From: ELB16-189 sp018266435
GTDB lineage: Bacteria > Bacteroidota > Bacteroidia > Cytophagales > Cyclobacteriaceae
NCBI GenBank assembly: GCA_030123525.1
Contig: CP126125.1
Coordinates: 2,108,001-2,172,000 of the forward strand
DNA: 64,000 bases
Direction: 5' to 3'
Below are positions 44,001-53,291 of this stretch, one piece after another. A program made the position numbers and the translations under genes. How positions within the stretch are numbered: the stretch's first letter is position 1; the number at the start of each line of letters is the position of its first letter. The notes below the pieces were generated by a model. It saw only the letters and a program-made list of their open reading frames with translations. It was not told where the DNA came from and did no database searches.

Positions 44001-45170
44001 TTACTGGTCTGCTCCCTTTTTTAGGTTCAGTTTGGCCAGCGCGGCTTCTTTGCTGAGTTTGCCCGAGGAGTAATCTTTCAATACCGAATTTTTTACAGAC
44101 AACTCCAGGGTAGTTGGAATAGCACAACCTCCGCAGCGTGTGAGTTGTATTTCGAGCATCAGTACTTCATCGTCTTTCAGGCTCTTCACAGTTTTACCAT
44201 ACTCCAGAAAATCTTCTTTGATGCTCTGTTCAAACTCCGGGTACATCCGTTTTACTTCTTTGTCGCGGGCAGACTGATCTAAATTATTTCTACGAATGGT
44301 GGGCAGATCAAAAACTCCCTCTTCTTCCTGGTTGCTGGCATACACTTGCATGTGGTAAATCACTCCAAAATCTTTCAATCGTTCATAATACAAGTTGCCA
44401 TCTGTAAAAAATGTTTTTGACAAGTCGCGGCTGTATAACCTGCCGAAAATACTTGACAAAGTTTCCAGGTCGGGTTGCAGGTCGTTGCTTACTTCGCTGT
44501 TTACAATTTTAAGTTTAGCCATGAGTTGATCGCGGCTGATTTTACCCTGGCGAAGTTGGCTTATATCTGATTTGGTTCCTTCTATCGAAAGCACATTTTG
44601 CTTCCGCCCGTCATTTAAATTCCCTGACCAGGAAAAATGAAAATTGTTTCGGCCTTCACCCCGGTTGGTGATGACTATTTTTTCATTGGGCTGAAGTTGC
44701 GAAAGCAAGTCTCCGTAGTCAGCTATAAAATTTTTTGAGGCCTCTAGTAATTTTTGATTGAAAACAATCTGGCTGCTGTCGGTGTTGGAATTTTTAGTGC
44801 GTAATTTATCTCTGGTTTTAGGGCTGCTGTACGAGTAGCTGTACGAGTTTACCGTACGTGGAGTTTCGCCCGGGGCCGAGGGCTCTTCAGGAAAAGGCAT
44901 ATCGATATTCCAGCTCCCACCATCCTGCATAAAAATAATATTTCCAAACATACCAGAAGGCAGCCGGTAGGTAATCCCATAGCCCGGCAGGTAACTTCCT
45001 TGTACTTCCATCGGAAAAAAATTTCGCTTACCCAGTTGTTGTTTGATCAATGTGCTTAAAATATTTTCGGTGATCTCAATATCGCGCTGCATACGTGCCT
45101 CATCTATTTTAGGCTGAGCCATACTGGCAACACTCGCCCACATCATGGCTGTTATCAATAAATTTTTCAT
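44001..45170 (-). CDS. Exported protein of unknown function, third gene of the ECF sigma operon
   Basis: 389 aa from the ATG at 45170, giving a signal peptide (MKNLLITAMMWASVASMAQ). An upstream in-frame ATG (45194) would overlap the preceding gene. The mature protein is charged, with a basic/polar N-terminal half and a C-terminal stretch GGCAIPTTLELSVKNSVLKD. A Cys pair is not obvious. I do not recognise the family. Being cotranscribed with an ECF sigma factor and an anti-sigma-like protein, it may be a periplasmic sensor or an effector of the pathway. Confidence 0.6.
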   Translation of the reverse strand: MKNLLITAMMWASVASMAQPKIDEARMQRDIEITENILSTLIKQQLGKRNFFPMEVQGSYLPGYGITYRLPSGMFGNIIFMQDGGSWNIDMPFPEEPSAPGETPRTVNSYSYSYSSPKTRDKLRTKNSNTDSSQIVFNQKLLEASKNFIADYGDLLSQLQPNEKIVITNRGEGRNNFHFSWSGNLNDGRKQNVLSIEGTKSDISQLRQGKISRDQLMAKLKIVNSEVSNDLQPDLETLSSIFGRLYSRDLSKTFFTDGNLYYERLKDFGVIYHMQVYASNQEEEGVFDLPTIRRNNLDQSARDKEVKRMYPEFEQSIKEDFLEYGKTVKSLKDDEVLMLEIQLTRCGGCAIPTTLELSVKNSVLKDYSSGKLSKEAALAKLNLKKGADQ

Positions 45171-45190
45171 AACGTATCTATTTAATTTTT

Positions 45191-46012
45191 TCAATAATTG
45201 TTTTTGTTTTTAACCGGATTAGAAATTAAGCTGGTTAGTATCTGTTCTGTTTCTTGTCTGAACTGGCTGTTGTTTTTTTCAAAATAATTCATTTTGCTTT
45301 GCACCAGTTGCAAATCCTGTTTGCGTTGTTCCTGTAGGTATTGCGAAAAATCGACCAGTAAATTTTCCATGTATTTTTTCTGTTCGGTAGCATTCATTTG
45401 GAAATAATCTTTCATCAGTTTTAGGTTTTGCTCCTGTAGTCCTGCAACAAATGATTGTACTTGCTTCTGGCTGGCCTGCGATGCACTTTGGGTAAGCATA
45501 TCTATTTTTTTAGAATTCATATCTACCCAGGTCTGCATCAGTTTTTTCTGATCTCCTTCACGGATTGATTTTTGTGTTTCATTATTGGAGGCAAGCGAAG
45601 AAGCAATCAGTTCTTTTATTTTCTCTTCGTTTAGAAGATTTTCTTTTTCTTTTTGTGCCGGTTTATTTGCAAAGCTGATCCGTAGCTCTCCTTTTGAGTA
45701 GCTGATCTCCGGCCCCAGAATTTTACCGGCCATCAGCAGGAACAGTATGGAGGCAGCAATGCCTAAGCTGATTTTAAAATAACCCGATTGCCATAACGAC
45801 CGACTGTTGTCAGTGCCCGCGAAAACAGGTGGTGCAATCACTTCTTTGTCTTGCGCATGGCTCATAATATTCCGTACATCACCCAGCAATTTTAGCTTCT
45901 CCCGTTCTTTCGGATGCTGCGCGAAATATTTTTCAAGCATTTCTTTCTCGTTGTCATTGAGCTCGCCATACAGGTAAGCCATCAATGTGCCATCATCGGG
46001 TTTATAGCTCAT
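45191..46012 (-). CDS. Anti-sigma factor-like membrane protein
   Basis: 273 aa. The N-terminal 70 residues (MAYLYGELNDNEKEMLEKYF and the following helix) resemble the cytoplasmic anti-sigma helical domain, without the usual zinc-binding His-Cys3. A transmembrane helix follows at about 77-98 (YFKISLGIAASILFLLMAGK). The periplasmic part is a long, charged, glutamine-rich coiled-coil-like region ending at PVKNKNNY. Its start overlaps the sigma factor by 11 bases, indicating translational coupling. Likely binds the ECF sigma factor. Confidence 0.7.
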   Translation of the reverse strand: MSYKPDDGTLMAYLYGELNDNEKEMLEKYFAQHPKEREKLKLLGDVRNIMSHAQDKEVIAPPVFAGTDNSRSLWQSGYFKISLGIAASILFLLMAGKILGPEISYSKGELRISFANKPAQKEKENLLNEEKIKELIASSLASNNETQKSIREGDQKKLMQTWVDMNSKKIDMLTQSASQASQKQVQSFVAGLQEQNLKLMKDYFQMNATEQKKYMENLLVDFSQYLQEQRKQDLQLVQSKMNYFEKNNSQFRQETEQILTSLISNPVKNKNNY

Positions 46013-46631
46013 AACCTATTGTTTCTTTTGTAATCTTTTTCTGTTCTAAAATTTTTCTCAATCCTTCAAGTCCGTAATACATGCGAGATTTCACCGTGTT
46101 TTCGCTGATGTTCAGAGTTTCAGCAATTTCTCTGAATTTCAAGCCCTCGTATTCTTTCATAATCACTACTTCGCGTTGCTCCTCACTTAGCTGCATCAGG
46201 CACTCTTGCAGCAAGTCGCTCAGTTCAGCCTGTCGCAACTGTCGCTCGGGGTTTTCGTGCCGCTGGTGGCTTTCTTCCCAGCGGTAACTTTCCTCGCCCT
46301 CGCCCGGACCTAAGTCATGCAGCGAAACTGACCGCCTCGTCTTCTTTTTGCGCACTTCTTCGCGGCAATAGTTTACGGCTATAGTGTAGAGCCATGACTT
46401 GAAGCGCGCCACTTCTTGCAATGACTCCACATTTTTGTGCATGCTGATGAATGTTTTCTGCGCCACTTCCATGGCCAAGTCATGGTCGAAGAAAAACTTA
46501 TAACCAAAATTATAGATGCGCTTGTACCAAAGCTGCACCAGCCGGCTTTGCGCATTTTTGTCCCCCTCACGGGCGCGGGCAATGAGGTGGTCTGAATGCA
46601 TCATGGCAATGTCAAGTAGTGTTTCGGCCAC
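46002..46631 (-). CDS. ECF-type RNA polymerase sigma factor
   Basis: 209 aa. Region 2 is YNFGYKFFFDHDLAMEVAQK with FKSWLYTIAVNYCREEVRKK, binding -10 DNA, and region 4 is LSEEQREVVIMKEYEGLKFR with IAETLNISENTVKSRMYYGL, a helix-turn-helix. No region 3, so it is an extracytoplasmic-function sigma factor. Possible starts are Met1 or Met11 (MHSDHLIARAREGD). The upstream spacer to the divergent ABC permease is about 170 bases and may contain its own target promoter. Confidence 0.9.
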   Translation of the reverse strand: MAETLLDIAMMHSDHLIARAREGDKNAQSRLVQLWYKRIYNFGYKFFFDHDLAMEVAQKTFISMHKNVESLQEVARFKSWLYTIAVNYCREEVRKKKTRRSVSLHDLGPGEGEESYRWEESHQRHENPERQLRQAELSDLLQECLMQLSEEQREVVIMKEYEGLKFREIAETLNISENTVKSRMYYGLEGLRKILEQKKITKETIGYEL

Positions 46632-46799
46632 AAAACCAAGGGGTTACAGGTTGTTTCTGCTATAAAGATGGGAGATAGATACAAAAAGTTTTAATGTACC
46701 GGTATTTTTTGCACGATATCTTTTTTGCGTATAAATGAATGGATTTGAAACCTTTTTTCTTTTTTGAAGTATGTTTTAAGAACATAAGCCCCACACCTC

Positions 46800-49265
46800 A
46801 TGATCCGCAATCTTCTCACCACTGCCTGGCGCAGCCTTCTTAAAAATAAATTCTTTTCATTGTTGAATACGATTGGCCTTGCCGTGGGTATGGCTGTGTT
46901 TTTATTGATTGCCCAATATGTTCACTTCGAGCGAAGCTATGAAGATTTTATTCCAGGTGCGGAAAACATATACCGGGTAAAACTCGAGTCGTACCTGAAT
47001 AACCAATTGGTAATGTCAAGTGCAGAAAATTACCCGGGTGTGGGCCCTGCGTTGAAAGCCGAATTTGCTGAGGTAACCGGCTATGCCCGCCTCTATAATA
47101 TGGGGTACAAAAACAACATTATCATTACCAATGAAGATGCAAGGCCGAGCCCGATTGCATTTAAACATCGCAGGTTTCTGTATGCCGATTCTTCTTTTTT
47201 GCCGATGATGGGCTATGTTATGGTGGCGGGTGATGCCAAGACAGCCCTGGCGCATCCTTTCAATGCAGTGATTTCAGAAAAGTATGCGCGTATGTATTTT
47301 GGAAACGAAGATCCGATTGGAAAATCGTTGCGGCTGCAAGACGATGATTTTGTAAACGAACTGGTAAAAGTAACGGGGGTGTTCAAAGATCTACCGGCCA
47401 ATACACATTTAAAGTTTGATGTTTTGTTTTCGTACAAAAGCCTTTTTCCGAGAGGCGATTGGGCAGTGGAACGATACGATCATGGCTGGAAAAGAAAAGA
47501 TATGTACACGTTCATCACCTTGAGTCCGCAAACCGATGTCAAGGCATTTGAAGCCAAACTTCCGGCTATTGTCGATAAATACAAACCACAAAACAAACAA
47601 CTGAATCAAAAAGATGTGCTGATGCTTCAACCGCTCAAGTCTATTCATTTAACCTCCAGTCTCGCGGAAGAACCGGAGGCCAATGGTGACGGGCGAATTG
47701 TAAATTTTCTGTCGCTGATCGGAGCATTCGTTCTGATTATTGCGTGGATCAATTATGTAAACCTTTCTACCGCCAAAGCCATGGAGCGGAGCAAAGAAGT
47801 GGGCGTGCGCAAAGTGATGGGTGCTTTTAAATCACAATTGATTAGCCAATTCCTCACTGAATCAGGATTAATCAATTTGCTGTCAATAATAATTGCCATT
47901 GTATTGGTTATTTTGGTCCTTCCTTCTTTCAACTCTTTATCAGGGCTGTCGCTCAGTATCAGTTCGCTTTTTCAAAACTGGTTTTTGTTATTGATTGTTG
48001 CGCTATGGGCAGTTGGGACAGTTCTTTCGGGATTTTACCCGGCTGCTGTTCTTTCGTCATTCAAACCGGTGGTTGTGCTGAAAGGAAAATTAAAAAATAG
48101 TGTGAGCGGAATTTTTCTGCGCAAAAGTTTGGTGGTATTCCAGTTTATGGCTTCGGTAGCATTGATTGCGGGCACGTTCATCGTGTATGATCAGTTGCGT
48201 TTCATGATGAACCAAGACCTTGGGATGAACATTGACCAAGTGATGGTGGTTGAGCGGCCGGGTATTGCGCCTGTCAATCGCAAAGCATTCAATTCAACCA
48301 TTGATGTTTTTCGCGATGAGTTGAGAAGAGAACCCGCCATCCGGGGGGTGGCTGCATCAGTCACGATTCCGGGGAAACAGCGCGAATACAAGGCGGGTAT
48401 TAAAAAATACGGATCGGGCGATGATCAACTCGTAACCGTTCGGCTCAACAGTATGGATTATGATTTTATGAATGTGTTCAAAATGAAGTTGATAGCAGGC
48501 CGCTTATTTTCTGAAGATTTTGTGAAAGACCAAGATACATCCGTTATCGTTACCGAATCTGCTGCGAGACTCTTGGGATTTAAAAAACCGGAAGAGGCCA
48601 TAGGGCAGACTCTGGCGATTCCCAACTTTCAGTGGAACCCAATCATTGTGGGCGTGGTCAATGATTACCATCAAGTGTCGTTTAAAAAACCACTTGACCC
48701 GTGCCTTTTTTATTGTTCAAAATATGACGGTGAATTTTATTCGATAAGGATAAATACATCTTCTCTTCAGCATGCGATTGACTACGTGAAAAAATCGTGG
48801 GAGAAAGCATTTCCCGGAAACCCGTTTGAGTTTTTCTTTTTGGATGACTACTTCAACCAGCAGTACGAAAATGAACGAAAGTTCGGAAGCTTGTTTGTAA
48901 CGTTTGCGGCATTGGCCGTGGTGGTTGGATGTCTCGGCTTATTTGGTCTTTCGGCCTATACGGCCACACAGCGCACCAAAGAAATTGGAATTCGCAAGGC
49001 GCTCGGCTCATCCGAGCGTGGAATATTTTTTCTTCTTTCACAAGAATATTTGAAGTTGGTGGGTTTGGCAATTCTCGTTTCAACTCCGCTGGTGTGGTGG
49101 GTAATGAACGGATGGATGCAAAACTTTGCCTATCGTACATCTATCTCAGTTTTCATATTTATTATTGCCGGAATTATGGTTTTAGTTGTGGCACTGCTCA
49201 CCATCAGCTATCAAACTTTGCGTGCAGCCCGGGTTAAGCCGGTAGATTCGCTCCGGTACGAATAG
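46800..49265 (+). CDS. MacB/FtsX-type ABC permease, two-module form
   Basis: 821 aa. N-terminal TM helix in RSLLKNKFFSLLNTIGLAVG MAVFLLIAQYV, a large periplasmic MacB_PCD domain to about 285, then an FtsX module with KAMERSKEVGVRKVMGAFKS and three helices to about 455, a second periplasmic domain, and a C-terminal FtsX module with TKEIGIRKALGSSERGIFF. This is the predicted full-length permease of an efflux or lipoprotein-release type system; the ATPase partner is not beside it. It lies divergent from the ECF operon. Substrate not known. Confidence 0.85.
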   Translation: MIRNLLTTAWRSLLKNKFFSLLNTIGLAVGMAVFLLIAQYVHFERSYEDFIPGAENIYRVKLESYLNNQLVMSSAENYPGVGPALKAEFAEVTGYARLYNMGYKNNIIITNEDARPSPIAFKHRRFLYADSSFLPMMGYVMVAGDAKTALAHPFNAVISEKYARMYFGNEDPIGKSLRLQDDDFVNELVKVTGVFKDLPANTHLKFDVLFSYKSLFPRGDWAVERYDHGWKRKDMYTFITLSPQTDVKAFEAKLPAIVDKYKPQNKQLNQKDVLMLQPLKSIHLTSSLAEEPEANGDGRIVNFLSLIGAFVLIIAWINYVNLSTAKAMERSKEVGVRKVMGAFKSQLISQFLTESGLINLLSIIIAIVLVILVLPSFNSLSGLSLSISSLFQNWFLLLIVALWAVGTVLSGFYPAAVLSSFKPVVVLKGKLKNSVSGIFLRKSLVVFQFMASVALIAGTFIVYDQLRFMMNQDLGMNIDQVMVVERPGIAPVNRKAFNSTIDVFRDELRREPAIRGVAASVTIPGKQREYKAGIKKYGSGDDQLVTVRLNSMDYDFMNVFKMKLIAGRLFSEDFVKDQDTSVIVTESAARLLGFKKPEEAIGQTLAIPNFQWNPIIVGVVNDYHQVSFKKPLDPCLFYCSKYDGEFYSIRINTSSLQHAIDYVKKSWEKAFPGNPFEFFFLDDYFNQQYENERKFGSLFVTFAALAVVVGCLGLFGLSAYTATQRTKEIGIRKALGSSERGIFFLLSQEYLKLVGLAILVSTPLVWWVMNGWMQNFAYRTSISVFIFIIAGIMVLVVALLTISYQTLRAARVKPVDSLRYE

Positions 49266-49415
49266 TCTTTTTAGATGGATTGATAAGGAGATTCTGAGGA
49301 AACTATGTCCTGATGCGTTAGCTTTATGACCGAATGAAATAAATAATTTCTTTCCTGATCCGGGTTGTATCACGTAAATATCTCCAGGTTTTTAGTGGAT
49401 CACATTTAAGTTCAT
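49266..49415. other. Gap between the ABC permease and the transposase remnant
   Basis: About 150 bases after the permease stop. Nothing coding or structural was recognised here apart from the AT-rich transition to the pseudogene. Confidence 0.5.
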
Positions 49416-49990
49416 TTAGAAAAAATCGCGATAATCAATAACGGTCACTAAGGACTGATCTTTTTCTCATAAAACGTAGCGCGCGAGTGTGGATAATCTT
49501 TAGGAGTACTCACCAATTTTCAATGCTCCTGCAGTGAATTCCTGTGAATGGATTCAAGTTACATTTCAAATGTGTGATTTTGGGTAGGGTTACAAATCAT
49601 CAAACCGGTCATGCCAAATTTTTATGGCTTGTTTATACTCAGGGTAATGGAGCAGCCTTATTGGTTCAAAAATTTCCGACTCATTCAATTTCCTTGCGAA
49701 TCATTACAGCTATGAATTTTTGAGATACCTCATTCTGCCAGAGTGTTGATTATTTTTTATAAAACAGATGATCCGGTGGATAGGGTTGGGCATAAAGACA
49801 TGGCCCTTGTGCGCGATTCGTATTCATTGTTGAAAAAATTGATACTGTTGCTTAGGCTCTCCTTTCAAGCGTCTAAACTCAAGCGGGTGTAGCCATTGGT
49901 AACAAATGGTAGTTACTAAAAAAGTAATCTTTCTCTAAATACTGGGTTTGCCACGCGGTGCATGAGCGCTGGTTATAAAAAAATTTGAAT
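49416..49990 (-). pseudogene. Decayed Y1 (IS200/RAYT-like) transposase remnant
   Basis: No intact frame is left, but read on the minus strand the pieces appear in the order of a Y1 transposase, in shifting frames. YLEKDYFLVTTI lies near 49905-49941. Then HKGHVFMPNPIHRIICF (49710-49811), where the HUH motif MPNHIH has become MPNPIH. Then KIWHDRFDDL (49590-49688), SIHRNSLQEH with a stop where Trp is expected, DYPHSRATFYEKK (49448-49552), and VIDYRDFF (49416-49451). At least three frame changes and several stops occur. The total span of about 180 codons fits a full copy. It is the only mobile-element trace in the window; the 5' end is uncertain. Confidence 0.75.
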
Positions 49991-50036
49991 GTACCAGGTC
50001 GGAAGATTTGACCAACACCAACTGCAAAATTGTTGG

Positions 50037-50714
50037 TTAGCTTCTTGACTTTAATAACGCCTCGGCCAAAATCAGGTCTTCAGGTGTAGTAATTTTGATG
50101 TTTTCATAGCTACCCTCAAAAAGAGAAATTTTATGCCCCGACCGTTCGGCTACGCTGGCGTCATCCGTCAGGGCGGGGTCTTCTTTTTGCTGATAAGCTT
50201 TTTTGATGATGGAAAGTTGAAAAGTTTGTGGAGTTTGAATTATGCGGTAGTGTGAGCGGTCTACAGCCCGGGTGTTATCTTGATCCGTTTCGCGGATGGA
50301 TTCTTTCAGCCGCACCGATGCCACAGCTGAGCCATGAACAGCCGCCAGCCTGAATGAGGCTCCGATCAAATCGGGATTTACCAACGGTCGTACACCATCA
50401 TGAATGGCTACCAGTCCTTCGCCTTCAATTTTATCGAGGCCATTTTTTACTGATTGAAACCGGGTTTCGCCACCTTCCTGCAGCAGAACGGGGTATCTAA
50501 AATTGAATTGTTTGCTAATCGAGTGCCATACTTCAAACTCCGTTCGGGGTAAAACCAAAATTATTTTTAGTTTACCTGAATAACGGATAAAGGTTTCGAG
50601 TGTGTGAAGCAAAACCGGTTTCCCATTTAGCGGAAGAAATTGCTTGGGCAGCGCGCTGTTGATGCGCGACCCGCGTCCTCCGGCCACAATCAGGGCATAT
50701 TCGGTAGTTTCCAT
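50037..50714 (-). CDS. ispD: 2-C-methyl-D-erythritol 4-phosphate cytidylyltransferase
   Basis: 225 aa nucleotidyltransferase of the MEP isoprenoid pathway, making CDP-ME from CTP and MEP. CTP-binding ALIVAGGRGSRINSALPKQF (residues about 7-26), with the conserved LNGKPVLLHTLETF, and the later VAIHDGVRPLV with the metal Asp and DDASVAERSGHKISL near the C-terminus. Standard length. Its ATG lies at the stop of the propeller gene, so the two overlap or abut and share a transcript with queA. No other mep-pathway gene is nearby. Confidence 0.93.
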   Translation of the reverse strand: METTEYALIVAGGRGSRINSALPKQFLPLNGKPVLLHTLETFIRYSGKLKIILVLPRTEFEVWHSISKQFNFRYPVLLQEGGETRFQSVKNGLDKIEGEGLVAIHDGVRPLVNPDLIGASFRLAAVHGSAVASVRLKESIRETDQDNTRAVDRSHYRIIQTPQTFQLSIIKKAYQQKEDPALTDDASVAERSGHKISLFEGSYENIKITTPEDLILAEALLKSRS

Positions 50715-52058
50715 TTAGTTTATCTTTCGCAGTTGGTATTTTTTCTTTAGAAGACTGACTACAATCGGCCCTGAGCCAGAAAGCTCCAGCGATTCGTTGG
50801 CTTGCAGTGAGGTAAACAAAAAGGGAGGGGTTGAGGGTTCGTTCACATCGTACATGAATACTTCGTTATTCACCTGTAATAAGATGTGGCTTCCGCCTAT
50901 GGTCAATTGCCCATAACTTAGCCATGGCCCAACCGGAAAACTACGGTAGTTTTGTAAGGAGCCATCAACTGGAGATAACGTGGCAAAAATCAATTGTTCA
51001 ATTTTATGATCGACTGATGTGTACAATCCGGGGTAGCCGCCCCCCATTGCGGCCACCAGAATACTCGCCCCGGTAGCAACAATTGCCCGTGTGGCATCGG
51101 GTTTCCATCCTTCGGCTACCAGTACTACATTTCCGTTTTGGTCAAAAGCGCCCCCCATCAGGTGCATGCGTTTAGTAGAGAATCGTTGGGCGGAATCGGT
51201 CTTATCAAAAATTTTCTCTCCACTCACATCAAACAACATCATAAAAAATTTACCATTCTTTAAACTGGCCGATTCAAAATCACTGCCGGCCAGCATCAAT
51301 TCTGTGCCGTTGGTGGCAAAGACAGAAATGGCTCGGTACCCCTTTTGCCCCAGGTCAATTAAAACGGATTTTACTACTTGCCCTGTTTTTTTATCAACCC
51401 AAAAAATTTGTCGGTTTTCAACCAGACCTATAATCAGTTGTTCGGTAGTTTGTATTTGCGTGAATTGGGGTGCATTAGACACCCAAATTTCTTGACCATC
51501 TTCTGCATTGATTGAAAATAAGTTTGCCCGGATTATTCCCGAGTTACCCATTTGGTAGAGTTGTAGCAAGAGCATGCCCGGACTGCCGGAGTTGGGTACA
51601 AACGAGAGCGTCAGGTGCTTCAGTTTCTTAACCGGCTTAGAAAAATAACGTGAGAAATCAACAATCGTTTTAGAAAATGAGGTAACTGTTTTTCCGTGAT
51701 GATCCGTTACCAAAAAAATAATTTTTTCTAGGGGTGAGGTAGTGGCATAAAATGTGTGCACGACAAATTTCTCGTCATCGTAAGAGGCCATCAACCGTGC
51801 TTTACCCTCGATGGAGTAATCGATGGAATCAATTGCTTTGAGATTTTTGCTTAAAAATACTTTTCTGAAAGCAGTGGTCGGTAATTTTTTTTTGTCGGTA
51901 CGAAACAGGCAATACACCCCTTCGTTTGCAGGCTGAATTTCATACCGATCGTTAGCGCCATTGTACCTGAAGGAGTAGGTTTGGCCATGCCCGGAAAATG
52001 AAGAGAACACGAAGATCCACAAGAAACAAGCTGAGGCGCTTCGTGCTGCGTGTTTCAT
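50715..52058 (-). CDS. Secreted beta-propeller-like protein of unknown function
   Basis: 447 aa with a signal peptide (ARSASACFLWIFVFSSFSGHGQ). The mature region is beta rich with blade-like repeats: ANLFSINAEDGQEIWVSNAP, NRQIFWVDKKTGQVVKSVLI and DQNGNVVLVAEGWK, resembling PQQ-type propeller repeats without the catalytic residues. It sits between queA and ispD on the same strand, both adjacent. The position is odd for a surface protein and no functional link is evident. Confidence 0.6.
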   Translation of the reverse strand: MKHAARSASACFLWIFVFSSFSGHGQTYSFRYNGANDRYEIQPANEGVYCLFRTDKKKLPTTAFRKVFLSKNLKAIDSIDYSIEGKARLMASYDDEKFVVHTFYATTSPLEKIIFLVTDHHGKTVTSFSKTIVDFSRYFSKPVKKLKHLTLSFVPNSGSPGMLLLQLYQMGNSGIIRANLFSINAEDGQEIWVSNAPQFTQIQTTEQLIIGLVENRQIFWVDKKTGQVVKSVLIDLGQKGYRAISVFATNGTELMLAGSDFESASLKNGKFFMMLFDVSGEKIFDKTDSAQRFSTKRMHLMGGAFDQNGNVVLVAEGWKPDATRAIVATGASILVAAMGGGYPGLYTSVDHKIEQLIFATLSPVDGSLQNYRSFPVGPWLSYGQLTIGGSHILLQVNNEVFMYDVNEPSTPPFLFTSLQANESLELSGSGPIVVSLLKKKYQLRKIN

Positions 52059-52081
52059 ACAGGGATTGGGTTGAAACGAAG

Positions 52082-53128
52082 TTACACAATTAGCAAGGCA
52101 TCTCCGTAGGTCAGAAATTTGTATTTTTCTTTTTTGGCTATTTCGTAGGCTTTCATCACATGTTCATATCCGCCAAAGGCGGCTGCCATCATCAACAAAG
52201 TTGACTCAGGTTGTTGAAAATTAGTGATCATCGCTCCGCATATTTTGAATTCATACGGAGGAAAAATGAACCGGTCGGTCCAGCCTTCGCGTTCTTTTAG
52301 CCGGTTGTTGGCCGATACGGCTGATTCTAATGCGCGCATGGATGTAGTGCCTACGGCACACACTTTATTTTTATTTTCCAGGGTGGCGTTTACTTTATTG
52401 CAAACTTCTGTGCCCACAATAAAATTTTCTGAATCCATTTTGTGCTTGGTCAAGTCTTCTACATCTACCTGGCGGAATGAGCCCAGACCAATGTGCAGAG
52501 TGACGTAGGCCAGATCTACCCCTTTTAACTGAAGGCGTTTTACCAACTGGCGTGTAAAGTGCATCCCTGCCGTGGGGGCCGATACAGCCCCTTTGTTTTT
52601 AGCAAAAATAGTTTGAAACCGTTCTTTATCGGCCGGCTCCACTTTTCTTTTAATGTATTTGGGAATGGGGGTTTCACCTAATGTTTCTACTACTTTATCA
52701 AAAGCAGTTGAGTCGCCATCAAACAAAAAACGGATGGTGCGGCCACGCGAGGTAGTGTTGTCAATTACTTCCGCCACCAGGTCGCCATCGCCAAAATAAA
52801 GTTTGTTACCTACGCGGATTTTCCGGGCTGGATCAACCAACACATCCCACAAATGCATTTCGGCATTGAGTTCGCGTAACAAGAATACTTCAATTTTAGC
52901 TCCGGTTTTTTCCTTACGGCCATACAAACGGGCCGGAAAGACCATGGTATCGTTAGCTACCATGACATCACCTTCATTAAAATAATTGATCACATCTTTA
53001 AAAACTTTATGTTCAATTTTTCCGGTGTCGCGGTGTAACACCATCATCCGTGCATCGTCTCGGTTCTCGGCAGGGTAGGTGGCAATTAAACTGTTAGGGA
53101 GGTCGAACTTAAATTCGGATAGTTTCAT
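52082..53128 (-). CDS. queA: tRNA S-adenosylmethionine ribosyltransferase-isomerase (queuosine)
   Basis: 348 aa enzyme that makes epoxyqueuosine on tRNA from preQ1-tRNA and SAM. The start is MKLSEFKFDLPNSLIATYPA followed by the standard NRDDARMMVLHR, and signature stretches include NDTMVFPARLYGRKEKTG, SAPTAGMHFT and VTLHIGLGSF. The frame is open to 53221, but the added 31 residues are non-standard and a perfect promoter (53179-53209) lies inside them, so the ATG at 53128 is used. First gene of queA-propeller-ispD. Confidence 0.94.
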   Translation of the reverse strand: MKLSEFKFDLPNSLIATYPAENRDDARMMVLHRDTGKIEHKVFKDVINYFNEGDVMVANDTMVFPARLYGRKEKTGAKIEVFLLRELNAEMHLWDVLVDPARKIRVGNKLYFGDGDLVAEVIDNTTSRGRTIRFLFDGDSTAFDKVVETLGETPIPKYIKRKVEPADKERFQTIFAKNKGAVSAPTAGMHFTRQLVKRLQLKGVDLAYVTLHIGLGSFRQVDVEDLTKHKMDSENFIVGTEVCNKVNATLENKNKVCAVGTTSMRALESAVSANNRLKEREGWTDRFIFPPYEFKICGAMITNFQQPESTLLMMAAAFGGYEHVMKAYEIAKKEKYKFLTYGDALLIV

Positions 53129-53178
53129 AAGCTTACGGGCTTGTGCCTGAGATGGGCAGATATAAAAAATTTGAGGCG

Positions 53179-53209
53179 CAAAAGTAAACGAATTGAAAGC
53201 GAAAGTCAA
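53179..53209 (-). promoter_or_regulatory. Bacteroidota-type promoter of queA
   Basis: Minus strand: TTG (53207-53209), a 20-base spacer, TACTTTTG (53179-53186), a full match to the consensus. The expected start near 53172 gives a 44-base leader to the ATG at 53128. Confidence 0.65.
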
Positions 53210-53291
53210 CCCTAAACTCACCTTACTTGCTTAGCTGCATAAATTTTCAAATTTCGCAACCCAATTGCCATAAATAGCCGTTAAACGCCCC

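Noticed and set aside
44001..45194. Start of the exported unknown protein at 45194
   Set aside because: It would overlap the anti-sigma gene and bury the signal peptide; ATG at 45170 gives a clean signal peptide.
52082..53221. Long start of queA at 53221
   Set aside because: A perfect TTG-N20-TACTTTTG promoter lies inside the extension, so translation from 53221 is not expected.
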